Positions 20,763 to 29,636 of a stretch of DNA of 33,679 nucleotides are shown here, in pieces. A model generated the notes under the pieces. The model worked only from the letters and a program-made list of their open reading frames with translations. It was not told the origin of the DNA and ran no database searches. The DNA comes from Gnetum montanum (taxonomy: Eukaryota > Streptophyta > Gnetopsida > Gnetales > Gnetaceae), in the NCBI GenBank assembly GCA_015680685.1, contig MNCI01037904.1:2070-35748 (forward strand), in the 5' to 3' direction. The stretch's first letter is position 1. Every line of letters begins with the position of its first letter. The translations under genes were made by a program, and so were the position numbers.

Positions 20763-21820
20763 GACCTTCCACTTTGGTTGATGTTACTATACTACTTTCA
20801 GATTACATCATGAGGATACCCTCATCCTAAAGTTTGGTGAAGTAACATCAACATAGGAGTGGCTAAGGGAACAGGAACATGGGCATGTTTGAGCAAACAT
20901 CCAACATGTAGGTTTGCTTGATGTATTCATGGCACCTATCCCTTCCATTCCTGCAGTAGAGATGTTTCATGTCATTGACTCCTTTGATGAGAAGGTTGGT
21001 CATTTTAGCAACATCATCTGGTATGTGAAGGTGAACATGGACATAGGTGCAAGCCTCTTTCGCAAATTGTTTGATGTCGCTACTGACAGGGCAAAGGTTC
21101 CCACTAGGATAGTAAGGGAAATGAACCATCGTGATGAAGTTTTGGAGTGGCTTGGTATCAACATGGGCCACTCTAGAATTTCAATGGATAGTTTCATGAA
21201 CCTTGATGCAAAGGAATCATATCCTTTATTTAAGTCTCATGCATTTCCCAAAATATTATCATAAAAGAAGGTAATCAATATAGTGCAAGGGTGGACCTTT
21301 AAGAAGGTCCTAATAAAGGATACCAATTTTGACTAGAGAGTTGCTTTGGTTGTTGGGCTTCAGGAGGATATCCTTAGGCTCTATGTTGATACCTCTATGA
21401 TAATCCGCATGCACTTTGCATTTTTTATGGATTATTTGAAGAGGTTTCTAAAGTTTTTGGTGGTCTACAGGAATGGATGATGGATTTCCCAAGACCCAAG
21501 CCAACTTTCTAGGCCTTGGATAAAGCACATTTATCCAACAATGCAGGTCCATAACCCACTAGAGGGGATGGATGATACATTATCCATCACCACTAAGAAT
21601 CTTCTTGTTAGGCAGTGTGAGTTTCTTAATAGCACCGATGATGATGAGCCTCTCACATTTCCCAGTAGTGTCTTGGATGTTAGAAAATGGCATATGGATG
21701 CCAAAGGGCTAGCTAGAGAGAAACTCAAGAGACCTATGGAGGAGGCACTACTAGCATTAGACTAGTTTTCTGAGAAGAAGATCAAGTTTAGGCTTACAAC
21801 ATCATAGCAAATAGTCACAA
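20763..21820 (+). pseudogene. exon 5 of the antisense pseudogene
   Basis: The largest exon; one frame holds from about 20,764 to 21,820, interrupted by point-mutation stops but apparently no frameshift. It includes LLDVFMAPIPSIPAVEMF, MDIGASLFRKLFDVATDRAK, REMNHRDEVLEWLGINMGHS, NPLEGMDDTLSITTKNLL and DVRKWHMDAKGLAREKLKRP. The last stop-free stretch runs 21,541-21,765. Ends CACAA before GTAAGT. No known domain recognised. Confidence 0.6.
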
Positions 21821-21911
21821 GTAAGTTTTATCTATGCTTAGTTGTTTTAAGGTTTCATGGTTATGTTGTGATTTCATGTGTTAACTAGCTTTTTATGCTT
21901 TATGGTTGTAG

Positions 21912-22088
21912 GCAAGTGATAGGTCATGGTAGCCCAAGTTACTACATAAGAGAAACAAAGGTATGTGGAGGAGGCACTCTCATATCCTAAGGTGGAAATC
22001 AATGATTTAGATGTCTTATTCGATGAGGTAGTGCTAAGCACATCCCCCAACATCATCCCGAAGGAGGAGGAAGAGGAGGAAGATCCAG
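21912..22088 (+). pseudogene. exon 6 of the antisense pseudogene (acidic)
   Basis: Follows TGGTTGTAG in phase with exon 5. Reads RYVEEALSYPKVEINDLDVL and then IIPKEEEEEEDP, ending in a GATCCAG donor context before GTATGC. Two early stops and one TAA. Its 3' half is part of the triplicated module. Confidence 0.6.
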
Positions 22089-22884
22089 GTATGCCCATGC
22101 CTCAATGTTTTCATTTTATCTTGTTATGTATCTTTGTTTTCCATCCTAATCCTTCGATCACTATTATGCTTACAATAGTTCCTGAGCCACCAACATAGGA
22201 TTCCATCCCTATGTTTCATGTGAAACCATGGGTAGAGACTCTAAACAAAGCAAAGTTCATGCATGGAATATCTAAGGACATCTCTCATAGCCTAAGGTGG
22301 ACATCAATGATTTAGATGTCTTATTTGATGAGGCAATGCTAGGCACATCCCCCATCATCATCCCAAAGGAGGAGGAGGAAGATCCAGGTATGCCCATGCC
22401 TCAATGTTTTTGTTTTATTCTATTCTTTATCTTCTTTTTCTTCATCCTAACCCTTTGATGACTATCATGCTTACAATAGTTCCTGAGCCACCAATGTAAG
22501 CTCCCATCCCTAAGTTTCATGTGAAACCATGCGTAGAGACTCCAAAAAAAGCAAAGTTCATGCATAGGATATCTAAGGACATCTCTCATAGCCTATGGTG
22601 GGCATCAATGATTTAGATACCTTATTTGATGAGGTAGTGCTAGGCACATCCCCCATCATCATCCCAGAGGAGGAGGAGGAAGAAGATATAGGTATGTCCA
22701 TGCCTTAATGTTTTCTTTTTTTCTTATTATTTATCTTTGTTTTTCATCCTAACCCTTCAATCACTATTATGCTTACAATAGTTCCTGAGCCACAAATGTA
22801 AGCTTCCATCCCTAAGTTTCATGTGAAACCATGGGTAGAGACTCCAAACAAAGTAGAGTTCATGCATGGGATATCTAAGGACAT
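21977..22884 (+). repeat. triplicated exon-intron-exon module, about 300 bp per copy
   Basis: Three head-to-tail copies start at 21,977, 22,282 and 22,583, each opening CTCTCATA(T/G)CCTA. Each holds the 3' half of exon 6, a 90-92 bp intron (22,089-22,178; 22,388-22,479; 22,692-22,781) and exon 7 sequence (PEPPx...HVKPWVET). Copies are about 90% alike by eye. The junction between copies shifts the reading frame, so extra copies would not add in-frame protein unless skipped in splicing. The original exon 7 end (DIIDRMH-stop-VAPKI) is only in copy 3. Confidence 0.85.
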
Positions 22885-22919
22885 CATTGATCGGATGCAT
22901 TAGGTTGCACCCAAGATAG
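22782..22919 (+). pseudogene. exon 7 of the antisense pseudogene (third, terminal copy)
   Basis: After CTTACAATAG reads PEPQM-stop-ASIPKFHVKPWVET, then VEFMHGISKDIIDRMH-stop-VAPKI, donor GTAAGG at 22,920. Phase matches exon 6 (G plus TT gives Val) and exon 8 (G plus TG gives Val). Confidence 0.6.
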
Positions 22920-23018
22920 GTAAGGATTTTGTTTTATGCTTCAATTATAGACTATGCTTGTGTTATGGCTATCTTAGATTGTGGATTATGTTTATGGTTG
23001 TATTTTATGCTTGTGTAG

Positions 23019-23842
23019 TGTCTTTCATGGAGTGGGACCTCAGTACAAACATGAAGATTAACTTCTTACCTAATCTTCCCTTTGATGTATCTAATGTACC
23101 GTTGAATTTTTATGAGACTACTACTGATCTAGTAATGTCATGCGCAAAAACTTCATGGGAGTTAGAGATGTCCAACAAATCCCTATGGAAGAAAGTTGTA
23201 GCCTTAAGAAAAAAGACTCAATGGTAGGAGGATACGATTAGAGATCTCCAAGACCATAAGGCCTTTTTGGAAGCCCAAGTGGCTAACTTAGGGAAGCTAT
23301 GGACTAGAGAGATCACATGGACCTACTACTAGCATGTTATTTAAGATAAAGTAGTAGTACCACAAGAGATGGAAAAAAAATGTATGCAAATAGGCCACAT
23401 CTCCCAAAATGTTGAGGACTAGAAAGATCACTACACTTGGATCCTAGAGTGGGGCAAGAAATAAAAGGTTCATAAGCAATAGTACAAGGTTGATTGCGGA
23501 TCCTACCTTAAGTGGCTTAAGCAAGAATTGGTTGAATTGTGCAAGAGAGAGGTGTTCATCGAAGGGATCCATGTAGAGAGTGTTTATTAGCTTTTTGAAA
23601 GTACTTTCATGATGGAGCAATCTCCTACTACTTGGATTACCACTACTACAAGCAAGACCTCTATGGCTACTACTACCTATGAGCCTCCTATTTAGACTCC
23701 TATAGATAGGACTGACATCCTCTTTGGCATCAATTTTGGGAATGTTAACTAGGTGAACATGACTTAGGACCAAATCTTCCTTCGTTTGGAGGAAAGCCTT
23801 CCACTTCTACCCCTAGAAGCTATGGAGCCAAAATATTCATAG
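23019..23842 (+). pseudogene. exon 8 of the antisense pseudogene (coiled coil)
   Basis: Reads MEWDLSTNMKINFLPNLPFD, then SWELEMSNKSLWKKVVALRK and TIRDLQDHKAFLEAQVANLG, a Leu/Lys/Glu heptad-like stretch. Later come YLKWLKQELVELCKREVF, a Thr-rich segment (TTWITTTTSKTSMATTTY) and FLRLEESLPLLPLEAMEP. About a dozen stops, nearly all TAG or TAA at plausible Gln positions, but the frame is continuous. Ends TCA TAG before GTTTGA. Confidence 0.6.
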
Positions 23843-23930
23843 GTTTGATGTATTTTACGTTTTCTATTTTTGCTTTAAATCATGGTTGTGGCTATGGGTT
23901 ACTAACTGGCTATATGTTCTTGCATTTTAG

Positions 23931-24005
23931 GTCTCAAGAGACATTGGTGGCCCTAGTGGTGAGGATGGAAATGATCCAGCTGCCTCCATCATCTTAGCTT
24001 GTTAG
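23931..24005 (+). pseudogene. exon 9 (last) of the antisense pseudogene
   Basis: After TTGCATTTTAG, in phase 0, reads VSRDIGGPSGEDGNDPAASI and ILAC, then TAG at 24,003-24,005. No further coding signal downstream, so this is the probable C-terminus. Confidence 0.5.
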
Positions 24006-24790
24006 CTATGTGTCTTTATTTTCATGTTGATGGCTATGATTAGCCAATACTATGTTATAGATGATTATTATTTTTTGACATTTTTGCCACATAGTGTGCC
24101 CATGGCTATGTATGTTGTGGACATTCTAACTTTAAATTTAAATTTTGGCTTTATTTTTGGCTATATATATGTATAGTTGTAGCAGATGTTGTAAATGTTA
24201 TAAACATTGAGCATGTCCATGTTGACATTTTGGTTATAACATTAGATGGCTAATTGATGCAATAATAGAATTAAAAAAGAAGTATAATAATAGAAAAGAT
24301 TATTGCTAGTTTTAGGCCTTTGTGGGCATAAGTTATATGGTGTGATTGTGGCTACATTATTAGTTTAAGGTCATGGCAAGCCATGATGCCAGTTTGAGGT
24401 CTTAGTAGACCTCAACATCAGTTTAGAGTCCTAGTGGACTAGGTTGTGTGATTATCTTTATCATTTAAGACCATGGTGGGTCATGATGCCAGTTTAAGGT
24501 ATTAATAGACTAGTTGTGAAAAATAAGTATATTTATAATGCTTTTTCAATGTTTATAACATAAGTGAAAATAAAGAGAGGTTGTAGCAAATAGGTAAAAA
24601 TGCAAACAAACTTAGGCTACATGCATAGGCTACGTGCATACAGAGTAAAACAACAAATGCATAAAAAGATATAGTAAACTACAAAAGAAAAGTAAGGCTA
24701 CATGGATATTAGTACATTTAGTCATAGGGGCAAGGGATGGACAAGGTTAAGTTGAACTTCACTTGTGCAGATTTCTCCTAATCTTTGCAA
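24006..24790. other. 3' flank of the antisense pseudogene and junction to gag-protease of element B
   Basis: AT-rich with no gene. Contains TTAAATTTAAATTT and 'tatatatatg' words after the pseudogene, then the third group of 29-30 bp repeats (24,306-24,516), then A-rich sequence leading to the protease end. If the central segment is an insertion, its right junction lies here. Confidence 0.5.
24306..24516. repeat. 29-30 bp repeat cluster 3
   Basis: About six units, some separated by unrelated bases. Starts include CTAGTTTTAGGCCTTTG (24,306), TTAGTTTAAGGTCATGG (24,360), CCAGTTTGAGGTCTTAG, CAGTTTAGAGTCCTAG, CATTTAAGACCATGG and CCAGTTTAAGGTATTA. Largest of the three clusters; same orientation as the others. 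Confidence 0.72.
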
Positions 24791-25420
24791 GATTAGGAAG
24801 TGATTAAAGCCTACTCTAAACAAACTTATATTCAACATCCCCTTCACTCATGATGTTAAAAGAGAGTTCATCCCATAACACATCCCGTTGCTTATTGTTA
24901 TCATCATTGGGTTTCTTGGGTTGTTCCTCTTCATGGCTAGGAGCTTGTTCTTGGAGCTCCACTTTGGATCCCTACTCTGTGTTTATGATGCTGATAGCTA
25001 AGGGAATTGCATTATCATCATGAATGATGATTTTACCTTCTTTGTGAGCAAGATGAATTTTTTGATGGACGGGTGAGGACACGGCTCATAATTAAGCCAA
25101 CCAAGGTCTTCCTGGGATAAGGATAAATCATGGTGTCTCTTCTACCACTAAGAAATTAGTGGTTATGGGGAATTTCTTCTTGACTAAAAAATCCAAGGAG
25201 ATAGACCCCTTGATGACAACTCTTAATCCATTAAAGGACTTAAGAGCCATACTAGTTGTAAGTTGTATTTGCTCAGTTAAGTCCAAGCATTCAATGATGG
25301 TACATGGGATGATGTTGGTTGTGGCTCCATCATCAACATGCACCTAATGTACATTAAATTATCCTATGCATATGGTTATGAATAGAGGGGTTGTAGTTGC
25401 TTAACCATTTTGGGGATTAA
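24791..25420 (-). pseudogene. aspartic protease region of element B
   Basis: The minus strand reads CHVDDGATTNIIPCTIIECL near 25,345-25,285, corresponding to the retropepsin motif (L)VDGGASxNxxP, with VDD for VDG. ALKSFNGLRVVIKGSISLDF and FPITTNFLVVEE follow, as in the flap and core of Tat-type proteases (stop-free at 25,128-25,343). An acidic linker (HEEEQPKKPNDDNN) continues to about 24,800. The enzyme would have processed the gag-pol polyprotein. Downstream, where RT should follow, the central 10 kb segment intervenes. Confidence 0.75.
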
Positions 25421-28366
25421 CCTCAATGTTGCTATAATGAAATGTTAAGGATGTTGACTTCTAAGGAAGGAATCATCACTGGATGGATGACTTCCTCATT
25501 AGCAGGGATATCCTCATTAATAGGGATAGATGTCAAAATTTTGACTAATTTCTCATGATGAGTAGTGGAAGTCATGATTAGTTCATACAAGCTTAAGGTT
25601 ATATTCTTTTACTTAAGGAAATTACTGACTTGGTCCATTACACTAAGGAAGTTTTTATCATTGATCATGGGCTTGTTGGCTCGATTGTGCTTTACTTACT
25701 TCATGCATCCAAAAATACAAATTTTGGCTTTAGTTTGTGGTTGTTGAGGCTCTTCCTATTTATTCTGGTTATGGGTTTTGATGTCCTCTTGTGGTTTGTT
25801 GGTTGGAGTAGGTTAGGAAAATGAGGTCATGGGTATAGTTGAAATGGAAGTGGGCTTTGGTGGGCCTACTTCCTTTCATGCCTCCCTCTACTTATCATCC
25901 TTATTTTTAAGCTTTTTCTTATGCTTCTTCCTTTGTTTGGTTGAAGTTTTTTGGTGGTTAGCCATTGATTATGAGGAAGAGGCATTAGAATTAGCCACCA
26001 CAAGGGGTCGTTGTGTAGTTGGTTGGGCTACAACTACTTGGGTTACATTGGGTTGGATGACCCTGATGAAAAAAGGCTCTTTGGAAGGCACTCGTGATGC
26101 TAATCTGATGAAAAAATGGGATCTTGAGCTATGCGAGGCTAAAAAAGCCTTTTCAAGATAGAGGGGTACTTAAATCATGAATGGTTCTCTAACAATTCTT
26201 CGATCATCATCAATGTTGAATGGTAAAATAACATAGGAGCTATCATTAGCATTCAATGGGTCTTTGTAGACCTAGATCGACTAGTTTTGTGGCTAAACTG
26301 GGTTGGAAGCATTCAAGACTAGCTCTCCCCTATCTCTTGTCCATTTCAAATCATCCTTTAGAATAATGCAGAAGTGTATGTCATGACCTAGTAGTTGGTG
26401 ATAATGGTAGAAACAATCTAGTTTGAAGTTCTTAGGTAGTTGGGGGTCATCCTTCATTACCCAAGTGGGTTCCTTGGCTACTTTGCATAGCAATCTATGT
26501 TTCTTTTGAGTGGCTTTGATCATTTGTTTATGTTTCATGCACTCACTAGTTAATAGTTTGTGTAGTAACTTGAATGGGTTCATAAGTAAGGTTGTGTGTT
26601 TGCTATGGTCTTTCCTTTCAATGTTGGATCTAGTTGTGGTCGATGTAGTGACCCTAGAGGTCGATGGTTGGTTATTGTGGTTATTGGTGGGGGCCTTACG
26701 TGGGTTGGCCCTTGGCCCCTATTTCATAGTGTTTATTTCTTTAGTCACAGTTACTACAACCATGTTGTTTTGTTCACTCTTTCCCTTATCTCTCCACATG
26801 TGTTGGTTTTTGTATGCTATATAGGCCAAATCATGATTGGCCTCTATAGCATGTTTTATGTTCTTGGTTTGTTACAATGCTTAGATAAGTGATTGCAGAT
26901 CAAGGTAGTAGAGTTTTGATTTGATAAAGTTGTTCACTGCCCCCTTGAATATGGCTAAAAGATGTGCTTTAGCAATTGGCTCCGGTATTTTGTTGAGTAG
27001 TCCATTCCATCACTAGATGAACTTCTATACAGGTTCTAGGTGTCACTTCTTAACCTTCATGAGTTTGTCAAGTGTTGTGTCAAGCTTCAAGTTATACTTG
27101 AAGTGAATGACAAAATGGTTAACCAAGTTCTCCAAAGAAGATATGGATTCCCTAGGTAATGCATGATACCAATAGAGTTCTTTCCCAATTAAGGACATAG
27201 GAAAAATCCTCATAATGGTATGAGGCCATGGCTGCAAGAGTAAGCATTCCAATTAAAAGCTAATAAGGTGAGCATTAGGATTACCTTATTTGTTGTATTT
27301 GCTAAATTATGCAATAGGGACACCAAGAGGAACTATCAAGGGTGCAACCATTAGATTGATGGGATCATCCTAGTAGAAGTTCATAACCTTGATAGTTTGT
27401 GAGATAGAGGCTTTAAGCCTCTTCAGCTCCTTCATTGGGTCCTAGATCATTTGAAAGGTTTAATCTAGATCTTATGGTATCCTTGTTGGTTGTGGGGTTT
27501 TTACATAAGGCTGTAGTATTTGTTATGAGGCTTGTGGTCTTGCTATCGATTGCAGGGCAAAAGGAAGAGGTTGCATTCTGGTTGTAGCTTGTGGACCAAA
27601 TAAGGAAAAGGATGTTTTTATACTTGAGGCACAAATGGGATAAAGAAGGTGTGTGACCCCTAAGTTGCTTAGGTCTCATGATTGTTCCCGCACAAGTAGT
27701 TAATGGATTTGTGGTGGTAAAAATCATTGTTGATGGTTGCATAAATTAAAGCCATGAGAAAAATGGCATAGATGGGTTATGGATCATAGTTTTTGGCATC
27801 AATTGAGTTTGATGCATGGCTATGACTAGTGTGAGGTTAGCTCTAGAAGATGGTGGCACCATACCCATGGAGAAAATAAAAGCATTAGAGGAAGGCACTA
27901 TGACCTTGGGAGATGTTTGTTGAAACAGCCCTCCTAGGATGTTTTTGGGCTTAGATTCCACCCTAAATTCATTGTCCTCCTCTTGTTTTGGTTCAAAGCT
28001 ATGTTTTTCATCTTCTTTATATATCTCAATTAATTAGGCCGGTATACCTACATAGATATTAGATAGAGGTATCTAGTCATAGGAGGATAGGATGTACTCC
28101 TTACCATTACGATGGATAAGTTTGAACTTCCTTTTGGCTTTTTCTTCCAAACATGGAATCAACACGCTAGCCTATATTTTGGCATAAATGAAGTTATATC
28201 AATCTTCATTTATGATTGCAAAACTAGAAATTTTCCCTTTGACTCTCAAAGATTTCCTACATTCAATGATAGTAGGGTTTTTGGGGTCATATACCCTCAT
28301 GGCTTGTTGGCTAGGACCTTCACCAGTGAAGATGAGGGGCAACTTGGTAGATTGTTGAAAAAACAT
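25421..28366 (-). pseudogene. gag region of element B, decayed
   Basis: Capsid/nucleocapsid precursor. The minus-strand ATG at 28,364-28,366 opens MFFQQSTKLPLIFTGEGPSQ, then RVYDPKNPTIIECRKSLRV and FKLIHRNGKEYILSSYD. A Pro/Asn-rich middle follows (27,961-27,413, one TAA). Next comes a gag capsid segment ELYWYHALPRESISSLENLV with FVIHFKYNL (27,180-27,080), matching the retrotransposon gag pattern W--LP--SI-SW--L---F---F. A zinc-finger-like CFYHYHQLLGHDIHFC with LKDDLKW--DRGEL (26,420-26,310) matches the CxxH...GH...C motif of Tat gag. The C-terminal part to 25,421 is basic (QRKKHKKKLKNK). Several stops, mainly TAG. Confidence 0.82.
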
Positions 28367-29610
28367 GGCTATGGTATTGAGAATGGCTTAAAACAAGGCT
28401 AAAAATGATAAAATAGAAGTAAATTCCAATGAATGAAATTCAAAAAATGTTTAAAGATGATAAAAATGGCTAAAAATGAAGTACTTACTATAATTAGTAA
28501 ATGGAAGGTAAGAGGGGTTTATCCTTTACCAAAAATGGAAAGCTGGAAATGTTGGTGTCAAGCCTTATCCAAGTTGGCCTTCCAACTACCTCTATGTTGG
28601 GTATGGTAAAACGGGGGAAGGGGGGGTTGGGGAAGGAAAGAAAGGGGGATGAGATAATGTGAATCTCACTCCTTCTATTCCAACATTGATGTAAAGAAGG
28701 CTAAAACATCAAAGTGGAAAGTTGGGTTTTTCCATTGAAACCTAGTTTTGGTAGGCCACCAATTTTCTTAGCTTAGAAGAAGGGATGGAAAGCTAACTTC
28801 AAAAAATTTGGTAATTCTCAAAAGGGCTACACCACCAAATTGAGAAGCTAAAAAATATTGAAATTGGAAGCAAAAAGAAAAGGGGAAAGGTTCCAACACT
28901 AGCTTTGGGGCTGAAAAATTCACAACTATTGTGAAGAAACCACCATCTAACCACCTGCAACTTCCATGCTATAGCTTTGGTCACATGGGGGGAAGGGGTA
29001 GCATTGATTGTTTAGGATTTTTGGCTGCAAAAATATGGAAAAATTCTTTCAATTTGAAATGTTTTGTTTGGGGAGATTTGGTATTAAACCTCTTCCATGA
29101 TGGCCTTTCCAATTTCTTCTATGTTGGGTATGGCAAGGAGGGAAAGAAGGGGGGTGAGATAATGGGAATCTCACATCTTCTAACCCAACGTTGATAGGGG
29201 AAAAGGATAAAAAATCAAAGTAAAAAGTTCGTATTTCCCACTAAGAACTTAGTTTTGGTAGGTTACCAATTTTTTCAACTTGGAAAAAATGGGGGGAAGT
29301 TAACTTCCAAAAGTTTGGTAATTTCTAGAAATATTGCACCACCCTCTTTGGAAGCTAGAAAATTTAGCAAAAAAACATAAAATGGGGAAAGGTTTTAATG
29401 CTAGCCTTGGGGCTAAAAAAAACTTCACAATAATTATTGTGAAAATCCACCATCCAACCACCTCAACTTCCATGCTGTAATTTTGGTCACAAGGGAGGAA
29501 TACCAGTGTTAGTTCTTCATGGTCTTGGCTATGAGAAATCAAAGAAAATCTTGGAAATGGAAATGTTGGTAATGAAGAAGAACAAATTTGGTCACAGAAT
29601 TTGGATGGAG
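28367..29610 (-). other. leader (5' untranslated region) of element B
   Basis: Between the primer-binding site and gag. Mostly a tandem duplication of about 510-530 bp, described separately. Short open frames on either strand are not supported as genes. Confidence 0.6.
28530..29570. repeat. tandem duplication of about 515 bp in the leader of element B
   Basis: Two copies, about 28,530-29,050 and 29,051-29,570. Landmarks: TCTATGTTGGGTATGG at 28,591 and 29,118 (offset 527); gagataatg.gaatctcac; agttttggtagg; ccaacca/taaccacct; and ttggtcaca at about 28,976 and 29,483 (offset 506). Sequence after the second copy starts a third partial similarity. Roughly 75-80% alike by eye. Confidence 0.85.
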
Positions 29611-29628
29611 GTCCTCCTTCTAGCGCTA
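29611..29628 (-). promoter_or_regulatory. primer-binding-site candidate of element B
   Basis: Minus strand reads TAGCGCTAGAAGGAGGAC, starting 8 bases inside the 5' LTR end. Primer sites begin TGG to pair with the tRNA CCA tail; TAG is one transition away. I could not assign the tRNA. Confidence 0.5.
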
Positions 29629-29636
29629 AGAAAAAC

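Larger units (their letters stand above)
17704..24005 (+). pseudogene. multi-exon pseudogene of unknown function, antisense inside element B
   Basis: A spliced gene, now full of stops, opposite to the retroelement genes. Inferred exons: 17,704-17,831; 17,911-17,976; 19,863-20,306; 20,388-~20,650; ~20,763-21,820; 21,912-22,088; 22,782-22,919 (with two extra copies before it); 23,019-23,842; 23,931-24,005. Reading phase is kept across introns 1, 2, 3, 5, 6, 7 and 8; intron 4 does not fit in phase. Donors are GT, except intron 3 where AT stands for GT; acceptors are AG. The product would be about 1,050 residues: a basic N-terminus (MAPKQQGGNKKNLAIKKMDE), a region loosely like the start of a HAD/FCP1-type fold in exon 3, a long exon 5, acidic stretches in exon 6, and a coiled-coil exon 8. 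Stops are mostly TAG, TAA or TGA one transition from Gln, Arg or Trp codons. I do not recognise the family. Confidence 0.7.

Noticed and set aside
14799-24516. 29-bp repeats as a CRISPR-like array
   Set aside because: Units abut without spacers of constant length, are diverged, and lie in plant retroelement DNA.
14586-24790. The protease-RT interval as the known Ogre-type intron
   Set aside because: Ogre-type elements can have an intron near this place, but 10 kb with an opposite-strand spliced gene and a tandem array is not explained by that.
26510-26892. Plus-strand open frames of about 100 codons
   Set aside because: Antisense to the readable gag zinc-finger and capsid region; no independent coding signal.
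28799-29542. Frames in the leader of element B as a short gene
   Set aside because: They lie within the tandem duplication and are not conserved between its two copies.
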